Below are positions 55,311 through 64,000 of a stretch of DNA of 64,000 nt, piece after piece (positions within the stretch are counted from its first letter, which is position 1; every line of letters starts with the position of its first letter). The position numbers and the translations under genes were made by a program. A model generated the notes under the pieces. The model was not told where the DNA came from. It did no database searches and worked only from the letters and a program-made list of their open reading frames with translations. Source of the DNA: JAJFVC01 sp039698075 (GTDB lineage: Bacteria > Planctomycetota > Planctomycetia > Pirellulales > Thermoguttaceae); NCBI GenBank assembly GCA_039698075.1, contig JBDKTJ010000003.1:1-64000 (forward strand), given 5' to 3'.

Positions 55311-56810
55311 ATGATGAATACCCAATCGTCTCCACATCGGTCTTCCAAGCGGTGGCGATGGCTCGCAGCCATTGCGATTCTCGTAGCATTGGGGTTGGCG
55401 GCCGCCGGCCTTTGGTCGCCGCAACTTCGGCGGATCGCCACGTCCTCATGGACTGCCCTGGCCGCTCACTCGCCGAACGACGGCCACGATCACGCGGAAA
55501 AGAAAAAACACGACGACGAGGACGACGACCACCACGACGGCGATCGAGACCATCACGACGGCGACGAGGACGAGCACGATCATGCGCATGCCGCTCAAAA
55601 CCACAAGCACGACGAAGCCACGTCGATCAAGCTGAGCAAACAGGCCCAGAACAACATCGGCCTCCGATTGACCAAGGTCGCCTTGGGTCCGTTCGAGCGG
55701 ACCATGAACGTGCCGGGCATCGTGGTCGAGCGTCCGGGCTGGTCCGTGTTGGAGGTCACTGCGCCGATGACGGGCGTGGTCATGCAAATCTATCCGATCC
55801 AAGGCGAGGCCGTCCGGCACGATCAGCCGCTTTTTGAAATCCGCCTGACGCACGAGGACCTGCTGCAACTACAGACGGAGTTCCTGCGCACCGTCGAGGA
55901 GTTGGACGTCATCGGCCACGAGGTGGCGCGGTTGGAAAAAATCTCGGCCGACGGCGTCATTGCCGGCAAGACGCTGCTGGAACGCAAATACGAGCAGCAA
56001 AAGCAGGAAGCGGCGATGAGGGCGCAGCGGCAGGCCTTGCTCCTGCACGGACTGTCGGAAGAGCAAGTCAACCGGATCGCCTCGACGCGCACGCTGCTGC
56101 AAAGCTTGACGATTTACGCGCCGGAGCAAAAAGGCCCAAATTCGTCGCGTCATCCGCCGCGTCACTTGCAAGTTCAGCAGTTGAAAGTCACTCAGGGAAA
56201 GCACGTCAACGCGGGCGACACGCTTTGCACGCTCGTCGACCAACACGAACTGTTCATCGAGGGCATCGCCTTTGAACAAGACATTCAGTCCGTCAATCGG
56301 GTGGCCGCCTCAACGCGCAAGGTTTCGGCCACGTTCGGGTCGAAATCCTCCGGCGACGAGCACACGACGCCAGACCTCCGCATTCTCTATCTCGACGACA
56401 AGGTCGACCCGCAGTCCCGGGCGTTCCATTTCTACGTGACGCTGCCGAATCGCATCTTGCGCGAAGACAAGACCCCCGAGGGACGCAATTTTGTGTATTG
56501 GCAATTCAAGCCCGGCCAAAGGACGCAGCTCCGCATTCCCGTCGAGGCGTGGACGAATCGCATCGTGCTGCCCGTCGAGGCAATTGCCCAAGACGGGGCC
56601 GAGTTTTACGTGTTCGAGGCCAACGGCGATCATTTCGACCGCCGGGCGGTTCACGTCGAGTATCGCGATCAAGATTGGGCCGTGATCGCCAACGACGGTG
56701 CGTTGCGCGTCGGGTCCACCGTGGCCGCCTCGGCCGCGCACCAAGTGCATTTGGCCCTAAAAAACAAGTCCGGCGGCGGAGTCGATCCCCATGCGGGACA
56801 TAACCACTAG
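55311..56810 (+). CDS. Efflux RND periplasmic adaptor, His/Asp-rich (CusB/CzcB-like)
   Basis: Membrane-fusion protein linking the RND pump to the outer-membrane channel. The 499 residues have an N-terminal anchor (about 18-37). A segment of about 55-105 consists almost wholly of His, Asp, Glu and Lys, and a beta-barrel/lipoyl/hairpin adaptor core follows (VTAPMTGVVMQIYPIQGEAV; coiled hairpin about 190-265). The C terminus ends in GGGVDPHAGHNH. The His/Asp segment probably binds metal for hand-over to the pump. ATG 55311 has AAAAGGATC upstream; ATG 55314 is next. Confidence 0.88.
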   Translation: MMNTQSSPHRSSKRWRWLAAIAILVALGLAAAGLWSPQLRRIATSSWTALAAHSPNDGHDHAEKKKHDDEDDDHHDGDRDHHDGDEDEHDHAHAAQNHKHDEATSIKLSKQAQNNIGLRLTKVALGPFERTMNVPGIVVERPGWSVLEVTAPMTGVVMQIYPIQGEAVRHDQPLFEIRLTHEDLLQLQTEFLRTVEELDVIGHEVARLEKISADGVIAGKTLLERKYEQQKQEAAMRAQRQALLLHGLSEEQVNRIASTRTLLQSLTIYAPEQKGPNSSRHPPRHLQVQQLKVTQGKHVNAGDTLCTLVDQHELFIEGIAFEQDIQSVNRVAASTRKVSATFGSKSSGDEHTTPDLRILYLDDKVDPQSRAFHFYVTLPNRILREDKTPEGRNFVYWQFKPGQRTQLRIPVEAWTNRIVLPVEAIAQDGAEFYVFEANGDHFDRRAVHVEYRDQDWAVIANDGALRVGSTVAASAAHQVHLALKNKSGGGVDPHAGHNH

Positions 56811-56895
56811 TGGCCAACACTAGTGGCCAGTGGTCGGTGGTCAGTGGCCAGAAATTAGGCCGAGCAACGCAACCTAATCCCTAATCCCTAGCTCC
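56811..56895 (+). repeat. Mixed short repeats before the CusA-like gene
   Basis: 56816-56851 is a degenerate run of AGTGGCCA/GGTGGTCA units. 56873-56890 is CCTAATCCCTAATCCCTA, ending 5 bases before the cusA ATG and containing the same core as the fliQ and flhB leaders. Confidence 0.7.
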
Positions 56896-59800
56896 ATGCT
56901 CAACGCCATTATTCGATTTTCGTTGCACTATCGACTGCTGACCATCTCGGTCGCGGTGGTCGTGCTGGTGTACGGCGGATACGTTTTGTATCAGTTGCCG
57001 ATCGACGTGTTCCCCGATTTGGACCGGCCTCGGGTCACGGTGATGACCGAAGCACCCGGCCTGGCGCCCGAGGAAGTCGAGACCCTGGTCACTTTTCCGT
57101 TGGAATCCGTTCTCAACGGGGCGACCGGCGTTCAAGCGGTTCGCAGTTCGTCGGGCATCGGACTGTCGGTCGTACAGGTCGAGTTCGCCTGGGGCACCGA
57201 CATCTACATCGACCGTCAGATCGTGGCCGAAAAATTGGCCCTAGCGGCCGAACGACTGCCCGAGGGCGTGCGTCCGCAGATGGGCCCGATCTCGTCGATC
57301 ATGGGCCAAATTATGATCATCGGCATGTGGAGCGAGGGCGGCAAGACCTCGCCGATGGAGGTGCGCACGCTGGCCGACTGGGTCGTGCGGCAACGACTTC
57401 TGACGATTCCGCGCGTCGCCCAGGTGATTACGATGGGCGGCGGCCGCAAACAATATCAAGTGTTGGTCAATCCCGTCGCGTTGCGATCCTACGGAATCAC
57501 GCTGCACGAGGTCGAGCAGGCGATGGCGGCCAGCAACGCCAACGCGACGGGCGGATATCTGAATCGCGGGGCGCGCGAGTATCTGGTCCGATCGATCGGC
57601 CGGCTGCAAAGCGTCGAAGACATCGAAAACGTCGTCGTGAAGCCGGACGGCGAGCGGCCGGTGCTGTTGCGCCAAGTGGCCCGGATCGTCGAGGCCCCGC
57701 AGGTCAAACGCGGCGATTCGGCGGTCAACGGCGAGCCGGCCGTGATGCTCACCATCGCCAAGCAGCCCGGCGCCGACACGCGGCTGCTGACCGATCAGAT
57801 CGCCAAGGCGCTCAAAGAGCTCAAAGGCAGTCTGCCGCCCGACATCCGCATCAATCCGGACGTCTATCAACAAAAATCGTTCATCGAGCTGGGCATTCAC
57901 AACGTCATCGACGCCTTGCGGGACGGCGGCATTCTGGTCGTCATCATCCTGTTCCTGTTCCTGTTGAACTTCCGCACCACGTTCATCACGCTGACGGCCA
58001 TCCCGCTTTCGATGGTCATCACCGGATTGATCTTCAAGTGGTTCCACATGTCGATCAACACGATGACGCTCGGCGGGCTGGCCGTGGCCATCGGCGAGTT
58101 GGTCGACGACGCGATCGTGGACGTGGAAAACATCTTTCGCCGGCTGCGCGAGAACAAACATTCGCCGAACCCAAAACATCCGTTGCGCGTGGTGTACGAG
58201 GCCAGCAGCGAGGTGCGCAACTCGATCGTCTTCAGCACGATCCTGGTCGTGTTGGTTTTCGTGCCGCTGTTCGCGTTGGGCGGCATGGAAGGCCGGCTGT
58301 TCACGCCGCTCGGCGTGGCCTACATCGTTTCGATTCTCGCCTCGCTGGTGGTGTCGCTCACCGTCACGCCGGTGTTGTCGTATTGGCTGCTGCCCAACGC
58401 AAAAGTGATGGGCCACGACCGCGACGGCCTGATGCTGCGGTGGCTCAAACGCGCGGTGGGCTACGCGATCCGTTTCAGCGTCCGACATCCCTGGCCGGTG
58501 CTGGGCGTCGTCACCGTGGGCGTCGCGATCAGTTGCCTGACGGTGTCGCAGTTGGGACGCGACTTCCTGCCGCCCTTCAACGAGGGCACGGTGCAGATCA
58601 ACGTCCTGCTGCCGCCCGGCGACTCGCTGGACACCTCGAACCGAATCGCCGGCATGGTCGAAGACCGGCTTAAAAACATCCGGGGCGTGGTCGCCTTCGG
58701 ACGCCGCACCGGTCGGGCCGAGTTGGACGAGCACGCCGAGGGCGTCAATATGTCGGAGATCATCGTCACGTTCGATCCGAAACTGGGCCGCAGCCGCGAA
58801 GAGGTCATGACCGACATCCGCGAGGAATTGACCCAAGTGCCCGGCGCGGTGATCGCCGCCGAGCAGCCGTTGCAGCATGTGATCAGCGCGATGCTGTCGG
58901 GCGTCAAGGCGCAGGTGGGCATCAAACTTTACGGCGACGACCTCAACGTGCTCCGGACGAAAGCCAACGAGATGAAGACGGCCATCCAAAACGTCCGCGG
59001 CGTCAAGGACCTCATGGTCGAGCAGCAGATCGAGATTCCGCAGGTGCGCATCAATCTGGACCGCAAGGCCCTGGCGTCCTATGGGCTCAATACGGCCGAC
59101 GTCAACGAGTTGATCGAAACGGCCATGAACGGCCGCGTCGTGTCGGAACTGGTTTTCGGCGAGCGGAAGTTCGACCTGCTGGTGCGGTTGGACGATGTTT
59201 TTCGCAACGATCCGCAGGAGTTGCAGCGGATGACCCTCGCATTGCCGAGCCAGGGCAAAATTCCGCTCAGCGCCGTGGCGGACGTGGCGGACTCGAGTGG
59301 GCCGAACACGATCAACCGCGAAAACGTGCGGCGGCGCATCATCGTCCAATGCAACACCGCCGGACGCGACCTGGGCAGCACGGTGACCGAAATCCAGCAA
59401 CGATTGGCCCCCATTCAGTCGTCCCTGCCCGTCGGCTACTTCATCGAATACAGCGGCCAGTTCGAGAGCCAGCAGTCGGCCACTCGAACCATCAGCCTGC
59501 TGAGCATCGTCTCGCTGGCCTGCATGTTGTTGACGCTCTACACGCTGTTCCACTCGCTCAACCTCAGCCTGCAAGTGTTGGCCGCGTTGCCGATGGCCGC
59601 GATCGGCGCGGTCGCCGCGTTGGTCATCACTCGGCAATCGCTGACCGTGGCCAGCATGGTGGGCTTCATCTCGCTGGCCGGCATCGCCTCGCGCAACGGC
59701 ATCTTGCTGATCGCCCATTATCTGCACCTGGTCCGCTACGAAGGCGAACATTTTACGCCCGAGATGATCGAACGCGCCGGCAAGGAGCGACTGGCGCCGA

Positions 59801-60117
59801 TGTTGATGACGGCCCTTTGCGCGGGCATCGCGCTGGTCCCGCTGGTGATGGCCGCCGGTCAGCCCGGCAAGGAAATCTTGTACCCGGTGGCGACGGTCAT
59901 TCTGGGCGGACTGATCAGCTCCACGTTGCTCGATTTCTTCGTGCGACCGGCTCTGTTTTGGACGTTCGGACGCCGGGCCGCCGTTCGAGCCATGAGACAC
60001 AGCCACCATGAACCGAGTTTGAAGGACGCGGAACCCGACGCCCACGAAGAGGCCCACCGCGTTCAGCATCCGATCGACGGCGTTTCATCTTCAAAACCTT
60101 TGTCCGAACCGAGGTAA
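56896..60117 (+). CDS. CusA/CzcA-family heavy-metal efflux RND pump
   Basis: Proton-driven inner-membrane pump that moves metal ions out through the tripartite channel. The 1073 residues hold twelve membrane helices and two large periplasmic loops. Family signatures include YQLPIDVFPDLDRPRVTVMT near the N terminus, LAVAIGELVDDAIVDVENIF in helix 4 with its charged proton-relay residues, and RNGILLIAHYLHLVRYEGE near the end. The ion (Cu/Ag or Zn/Co/Cd) cannot be fixed from this reading. A CTAATCCC repeat fills the ribosome-site position. Confidence 0.94.
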   Translation: MLNAIIRFSLHYRLLTISVAVVVLVYGGYVLYQLPIDVFPDLDRPRVTVMTEAPGLAPEEVETLVTFPLESVLNGATGVQAVRSSSGIGLSVVQVEFAWGTDIYIDRQIVAEKLALAAERLPEGVRPQMGPISSIMGQIMIIGMWSEGGKTSPMEVRTLADWVVRQRLLTIPRVAQVITMGGGRKQYQVLVNPVALRSYGITLHEVEQAMAASNANATGGYLNRGAREYLVRSIGRLQSVEDIENVVVKPDGERPVLLRQVARIVEAPQVKRGDSAVNGEPAVMLTIAKQPGADTRLLTDQIAKALKELKGSLPPDIRINPDVYQQKSFIELGIHNVIDALRDGGILVVIILFLFLLNFRTTFITLTAIPLSMVITGLIFKWFHMSINTMTLGGLAVAIGELVDDAIVDVENIFRRLRENKHSPNPKHPLRVVYEASSEVRNSIVFSTILVVLVFVPLFALGGMEGRLFTPLGVAYIVSILASLVVSLTVTPVLSYWLLPNAKVMGHDRDGLMLRWLKRAVGYAIRFSVRHPWPVLGVVTVGVAISCLTVSQLGRDFLPPFNEGTVQINVLLPPGDSLDTSNRIAGMVEDRLKNIRGVVAFGRRTGRAELDEHAEGVNMSEIIVTFDPKLGRSREEVMTDIREELTQVPGAVIAAEQPLQHVISAMLSGVKAQVGIKLYGDDLNVLRTKANEMKTAIQNVRGVKDLMVEQQIEIPQVRINLDRKALASYGLNTADVNELIETAMNGRVVSELVFGERKFDLLVRLDDVFRNDPQELQRMTLALPSQGKIPLSAVADVADSSGPNTINRENVRRRIIVQCNTAGRDLGSTVTEIQQRLAPIQSSLPVGYFIEYSGQFESQQSATRTISLLSIVSLACMLLTLYTLFHSLNLSLQVLAALPMAAIGAVAALVITRQSLTVASMVGFISLAGIASRNGILLIAHYLHLVRYEGEHFTPEMIERAGKERLAPMLMTALCAGIALVPLVMAAGQPGKEILYPVATVILGGLISSTLLDFFVRPALFWTFGRRAAVRAMRHSHHEPSLKDAEPDAHEEAHRVQHPIDGVSSSKPLSEPR

Positions 60118-60151
60118 ACGTCGACTTTTGTTGTCCAAGGAATGGATTCCG

Positions 60152-61183
60152 ATGTTTTGCGTCTTATCTGATTTCAACCACGATCGGCGGCAAGTCGCGT
60201 TGCGGCGCCGCGGGGCGAATCGCGTCTTCTTGTTCTCCTGCCTGGCCTTGTTGATCGGGCTTGGCGGAAAGACCAACGCGCAGACGTCGCCGTCGGCCGA
60301 GTCGCCTGACGCGCCCGTTCGATTGCCGTCGGTCGTTTCAAACAGCAATGATGCGGCGAACGTGGCCATCGCGGACGCGCGCGTCGCCGATTCCACGACG
60401 GAACATTGGTTCGACGGCAAGGAACCGTGGACGTGGCAACTGCTGCCGGATGGCCTGATGTATCCGTCCTATCTGGCCGGCAACAAAGAGCCGCGGCTGG
60501 GTTCTCAATGGGTCCATCTGCGAAATCGCGGATGGCAATGGGACCCGACGCTTGGCGGTCGCGTCGGACTGCTCCGATTCGGCACGATGGACAGCATCCT
60601 ACCCCAAGGTTGGCAATGGGACATTGAAGGCACCGCGTTGATCCGCATGAACATGGAGCACGACAACGACGTGGACCACGTGGACTATCGCGCCGGCGCG
60701 CCGCTGACCACCCGACAAGGTCCCTGGGAGTTCAAGTTCGGCTACTATCATCTGAGTTCCCACCTCGGCGACGAATACATGGCGCGCAACGACACGCTGG
60801 CGCGGATCAATTACGTGCGTGAGACGTTGGCGTTCGGCGCGGCGGTGCGCCCCACCGAGAACACCCGATTGTATTCGGAAGTGGGCTGGGCTTTTTACGT
60901 CGACGGAGGCGCCCAACCGTGGGAAATCCAATTCGGCATGGAGTTCAGTTCCACGAAACCGTCCGGGCGGCGCGGCGATCCCTTCTTCGCCGTGAATTGC
61001 CACCTGCACGAAGAGACCGACTTCAGCGGCAACTTGACCGTTCAGACGGGCTGGCAGTGGCGAGGCCGCTCCGGACACCTTTTCCGCATCGGCATGCAAT
61101 ATTTCAACGGTATGAGCGAACTTGCCCAATTCTACAACACGTTCGAGGAGCAAATCGGCCTCGGCGTGTGGTACGACTTTTGA
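60152..61183 (+). CDS. DUF1207 outer-membrane-type protein
   Basis: The 343 residues have a signal segment (FLFSCLALLIGLGG, about 27-40) and then a beta-rich DUF1207 domain (LLPDGLMYPSYLAGNKEPRL, GRVGLLRFG, GFKFGYYHLSSHLGDE-type strands) with alternating aromatic residues like an outer-membrane barrel. The function of DUF1207 is unknown. It lies between the pump and the TolC-like channel, 34 bp after the pump stop, so it may belong to the same efflux machine. ATG 60152 is favoured by AAGGA upstream; TTG 60128 is possible. Confidence 0.82.
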   Translation: MFCVLSDFNHDRRQVALRRRGANRVFLFSCLALLIGLGGKTNAQTSPSAESPDAPVRLPSVVSNSNDAANVAIADARVADSTTEHWFDGKEPWTWQLLPDGLMYPSYLAGNKEPRLGSQWVHLRNRGWQWDPTLGGRVGLLRFGTMDSILPQGWQWDIEGTALIRMNMEHDNDVDHVDYRAGAPLTTRQGPWEFKFGYYHLSSHLGDEYMARNDTLARINYVRETLAFGAAVRPTENTRLYSEVGWAFYVDGGAQPWEIQFGMEFSSTKPSGRRGDPFFAVNCHLHEETDFSGNLTVQTGWQWRGRSGHLFRIGMQYFNGMSELAQFYNTFEEQIGLGVWYDF

Positions 61184-61240
61184 AACTGATTTTTGAATCT
61201 GAATCGACGATCCTTTCGTGAATGTCACGAAGGCAATGAC

Positions 61241-61248
61241 AAGGAGGT
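61241..61248 (+). promoter_or_regulatory. Strong ribosome site of the TolC-like gene
   Basis: AAGGAGGT stands six bases before ATG 61255, the closest match to the consensus in the window. Confidence 0.75.
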
Positions 61249-61254
61249 CATTCC

Positions 61255-62580
61255 ATGGCTCCATTCAAGTGGTGCGTGTGCGTCGTAATGATCGGCGCGG
61301 TCTCCAACGTGGCGATGTCGCAACAGGACGTTGCGCCCGTCGCGAATCGTGCGGCCCCCGCTCCACAACCGTCGGCCGACCAGACCGTTGCGCCAGGCGC
61401 AATGACACTGGCCGAATTGGAGGAGATGGCCTTGAGCCGCAATCCGGCGTTGTCGCAAGCCTCGCATTACATGGAAGCCGCCAAGGGCCGTCAACTTCAG
61501 GTCGGATTGTACCCCAACCCTACGGTCGGCTACCTCGGCTCCGAAATCGGCAATGAAGGCCGGGCCGGCCAGCAAGGAAGTTATGTGGGACAAGAGATCG
61601 TCACGGCCGGAAAACTCCGACTCCGGCGCGACGTCGTCGCCCAGGAGGTGCGTCAGGCCGAGTTCACTTGGCAATCGCAACGCCAACGATTGTTGACCGA
61701 CGTACGACGCAGTTTCTACGACGTGCTTGTCGCCCAACGCAAGATGGAGCTGACCGAACAATTGCTTCGCATCAGCGAGGAGGGCATGCACTCGACCGAA
61801 TCGCTGGTCCAAGCCAAAGAGGCCGCCCGGGCCGATGTCCTGCAAGCCAAGATCGAAGCGGAGTCCACGCGCGTTCTCTTGGAGCGATCGCGAAATCAAT
61901 ACGCCTCGGCCTGGCGCGGACTTGCGGCGGCGACCGGCTCGCCGAACATGCCGCCGCGGCCCTTGATGGGCGAAGCCTCGGACAACCTGCCGCATCTGAC
62001 GTGGGAAGAGACCTGCGAGCGGTTGCTTACGGATAGTCCGCAGATCGCCGCCGCGCAGGCCGGCGTCGCCCGCGCTCAGGCCGCGGTTCGACGGGAATAC
62101 GCCCAGCGGATTCCGAACATCGACACGCAGATGTCGGTGCAATACGACAACGCCACCCGGAATACGTTCGCCACGGTGCAGGCGGGCGTGCCGTTGCCGC
62201 TGTTCAATCGCAACCAAGGAAATATCCGCAGGACGGAAGCGGAACTGCTGGCGGCCCAAGAGAACGTGGAACGAGCCAAGCTCGACTTGCAGCGGCGGCT
62301 GGCGACCGTGTTCGAGCGGTACACGACCGCCCGCTATCAGGTCGAGAAATACAGCCGCGACATTTTGCCCAGCGCCAAAACCTCCCTCGATCTGGCCAAC
62401 CAAGGCTATCGCGAAGGCGAATACAACTATCTCTTCCTGTTGACGGCCCAACGGACTTTCTTCCAAGCGAATCTGGTTTATTTGGACGCCCTTCGGGAGC
62501 TTCGCAGCGCCGCGACCGCGATCGAAGGCAATCTGTTGAGCGACAGTCTTCAGGAACAAGAAGCCGCCGCGGCCGATTGA
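61255..62580 (+). CDS. TolC-family outer-membrane channel (CusC/CzcC-like)
   Basis: Outer-membrane exit duct of the metal pump. The 441 residues have a signal peptide (about 1-22) and two OEP repeats. The first includes MTLAELEEMALSRNPALSQA, YPNPTVGYLGSEIGNEGRAG and long coiled helices; the second includes IPNIDTQMSVQYDNATRNTF and AGVPLPLFNRNQGNIRRTEA. Length and pattern are usual for CzcC-type proteins. It is the last gene of the operon, closing a complete adaptor-pump-channel set. Confidence 0.92.
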   Translation: MAPFKWCVCVVMIGAVSNVAMSQQDVAPVANRAAPAPQPSADQTVAPGAMTLAELEEMALSRNPALSQASHYMEAAKGRQLQVGLYPNPTVGYLGSEIGNEGRAGQQGSYVGQEIVTAGKLRLRRDVVAQEVRQAEFTWQSQRQRLLTDVRRSFYDVLVAQRKMELTEQLLRISEEGMHSTESLVQAKEAARADVLQAKIEAESTRVLLERSRNQYASAWRGLAAATGSPNMPPRPLMGEASDNLPHLTWEETCERLLTDSPQIAAAQAGVARAQAAVRREYAQRIPNIDTQMSVQYDNATRNTFATVQAGVPLPLFNRNQGNIRRTEAELLAAQENVERAKLDLQRRLATVFERYTTARYQVEKYSRDILPSAKTSLDLANQGYREGEYNYLFLLTAQRTFFQANLVYLDALRELRSAATAIEGNLLSDSLQEQEAAAAD

Positions 62581-62743
62581 CTGTCGGCGAACACCGCTAT
62601 AGTAAAAAAACGTTGAGACGTCGCGTCCACGCGTCATCAAGCAGCGAATTCGGGAAAGGCCAACGCGCCCCCTCGATCTAAGTAATTTCGCGTAACACCG
62701 GACGGCGGAGGCTGTCGCCCTTGCAAGCGGCATGGCGGACGAT

Positions 62744-62772
62744 TTGACACGCCGCAACGCATCGGATACGCT
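62744..62772 (+). promoter_or_regulatory. Candidate promoter for the symporter gene
   Basis: A perfect -35 TTGACA (62744-62749) and a weak -10 TACGCT (62767-62772) are 17 bp apart, about 60 bp before ATG 62833. Confidence 0.4.
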
Positions 62773-62832
62773 GAGCGTTTTCGGCATCGTCGGAAATGCC
62801 ATCTTATCCGACAAAACGGGAGCCCGCCCCCC

Positions 62833-64000
62833 ATGCATCTTCAGTTGGTCGATTGGATCATCGTCGTCGCCTCCTTGTTGATTTGCTTTTTGCCCGCCCT
62901 GTTTTTCGGCAAACGGGCCGGCAAGGGGACCGCCGAGTTCTTCGCGTCGGGCCGATCCGTGCCGTGGTGGCTGGCCGGTCTTTCGATGGTGGCCACCACA
63001 TTCGCCAGCGACACGCCCAATCTGGTGACCGACATCGTGCGTCGTCAAGGCGTGGCGGGCAACTGGTGTTGGTGGGCCTTCGTGTTGACCGGCGTGTTGA
63101 CCGTGTTTTTCTACGCCGAGCTGTGGCGTCGCTCGGGCGTGATGACCGACTTGGAATTCTATGAAATCCGTTATTCGGGCAAGGCGGCCAGCGTGGTCCG
63201 CGGTTTTCGGGCCATCTACCTCGGATTCTTCTTCAATTGCATCATCATGGCCACGGTGAACTTGGCGGCCTGCAAGATCGCCGGCATTCTGTTCGGGTTT
63301 GAACGCTGGCAGACGTTGTTGTTCGTCGGCCTGCTGAACGTCGTGTTCGCCGCGCACTCGGGACTGTGGGGCGTGTTGGTGATCGACATGATCCAGTTCT
63401 TCATCAAGATGTCGGCGGTCATCGCGGCGGCCTATTTCGCGCTGCAACTGCCCGAGGTCGGCGGACTGCAAGGCATGGTGGAAAAACTATCCTCGCGCTC
63501 GGGCCCGGGCGGCATCAACTACCTGAACATGATGCCCGACTTCACCAACCACTGGGACATTGCCGTCGCGGTGTTCATTATGCCCATCGCGGTCCAGTGG
63601 TGGGCCGTGTGGTATCCCGGCTCCGAACCCGGCGGCGGCAGCTACATCGCGCAACGCATGCTGGCGTCCAAGTCGGAGCGAGACTCGCTGGGCAGCGTGC
63701 TGTTTTTCAACGTCGCCCACTTCTGCCTGCGTCCTTGGCCCTGGATTCTGGTGGGCCTCTGCTCGATTCTCGTATATCCCGAACTGAGCGACATCCAAAA
63801 AGCGTTTCCCCACCTCGATCCGACCCTGATCAACCACGACATCGCCTACCCGGCCATGTTGAAATTCTTGCCCGTCGGATGGATCGGCCTGATGGTCGCC
63901 GGACTGATCGCCGCCAATTCGTCGACGATCTTGACGCACCTGAACTGGGGCGCCTCGTACTTGGTCCACGACTTTTATCGCCGATTCCTCAATAAGACGG
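62833..64000 (+). CDS. Sodium:solute symporter family protein (partial, runs off the end)
   Basis: An SSS/SLC5-type transporter cut by the window edge after 389 codons. It opens MHLQLVDWIIVVASLLICFL, then FFASGRSVPWWLAGLSMVAT and TFASDTPNLVTDIVRRQG, all typical of family helices 1-2 with the sodium site. Nine or more helices are seen before the edge, including GLMVAGLIAANSSTILTHLN. The substrate is unknown; many planctomycete SSS transporters carry sugars or organic acids. It is separated from tolC by 252 bases. Confidence 0.9.
   Translation, partial: MHLQLVDWIIVVASLLICFLPALFFGKRAGKGTAEFFASGRSVPWWLAGLSMVATTFASDTPNLVTDIVRRQGVAGNWCWWAFVLTGVLTVFFYAELWRRSGVMTDLEFYEIRYSGKAASVVRGFRAIYLGFFFNCIIMATVNLAACKIAGILFGFERWQTLLFVGLLNVVFAAHSGLWGVLVIDMIQFFIKMSAVIAAAYFALQLPEVGGLQGMVEKLSSRSGPGGINYLNMMPDFTNHWDIAVAVFIMPIAVQWWAVWYPGSEPGGGSYIAQRMLASKSERDSLGSVLFFNVAHFCLRPWPWILVGLCSILVYPELSDIQKAFPHLDPTLINHDIAYPAMLKFLPVGWIGLMVAGLIAANSSTILTHLNWGASYLVHDFYRRFLNKT

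Noticed and set aside
57241..60069. A 942-codon open frame antisense to the CusA-like gene
   Set aside because: Low-complexity His/Gln/Arg/Asp composition and full overlap with a well-conserved RND pump mark it as a shadow frame.

Overview
The window reads as bacterial chromosome from a planctomycete, most likely of the Pirellulales type. Supporting signs are the high GC content, a PEP-CTERM protein, a DUF1207 outer-membrane protein, a DUF58/VWA/DUF4159 gene cluster, a GxxExxY gene, a planctomycete-style divergent flagellar export operon, and short C-rich heptad repeats in the intergenic gaps. This placement is inferred from gene content; there is no rRNA here to confirm it. I saw no tRNA, rRNA or CRISPR array.

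Region 1 (1-10.8 kb, all on the minus strand) is housekeeping: dapA, pdxJ, a SurA-like peptidyl-prolyl isomerase, mfd, a charged low-complexity protein, a sugar-isomerase-like TIM barrel, an RluD-type pseudouridine synthase and a TPR-like membrane protein. A palindromic repeat of three nested stems lies at the left edge.

Region 2 (10.9-26.6 kb, plus strand) is a flagellar basal-body and export operon: an ATPase-only kinase-like gene, then fliF-fliG-fliH-fliI-fliJ-fliN-fliO-fliP-fliQ-fliR-flhB, a sulfotransferase on the opposite strand, flhA, an flhF stub, a GT87-type membrane glycosyltransferase, and a FliA-type sigma factor. Three things look wrong for a standard flagellum. FlhB stops just before its autocleavage domain. 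FlhF is cut to its N-terminal leader, and the glycosyltransferase sits where the rest of flhF and flhG would be. FliG has lost or reversed most of the charges that normally contact the stator.

Region 3 (26.6-33.3 kb) holds a NUDIX hydrolase, pyrF, a spore-photolyase-like radical SAM protein, a FabZ-like dehydratase preceded by an easily missed 32-residue basic peptide gene, trpD, and a MacB-type ABC transporter fusion.

Region 4 (33.3-47.4 kb) is a divergent planctomycete envelope cluster. On the minus strand are a small secreted protein, a VWA membrane protein, a GxxExxY gene, a DUF58 protein and a BatA-type protein. On the plus strand are a tandem DUF4159 Tat substrate, a very large coiled-coil membrane protein, a secreted protein and a radical SAM/SPASM protein. 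The MoxR ATPase that usually accompanies DUF58 is absent from the window, and the GxxExxY gene lies inside the cluster between inverted repeats.

Region 5 (47.4-54.0 kb) suggests surface polysaccharide and protein sorting: a two-domain glycosyltransferase, a NusG/RfaH-like regulator, a PEP-CTERM protein, a duplicated DUF218 protein and a small secreted protein. Region 6 (54.3-62.6 kb) has a small lipoprotein with two terminators, then a heavy-metal efflux operon: a Cys/His-rich peptide, a CusB-like adaptor with a His/Asp-rich segment, a CusA/CzcA pump, a DUF1207 protein and a TolC-like channel. A sodium:solute symporter runs off the right edge.

Sigma-70-like promoters are visible in many intergenic gaps. 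Four start codons (fliQ, flhB, the VWA gene, cusA) are directly preceded by the same C-rich repeat, always on the coding strand; dapA and fliI have a related form.
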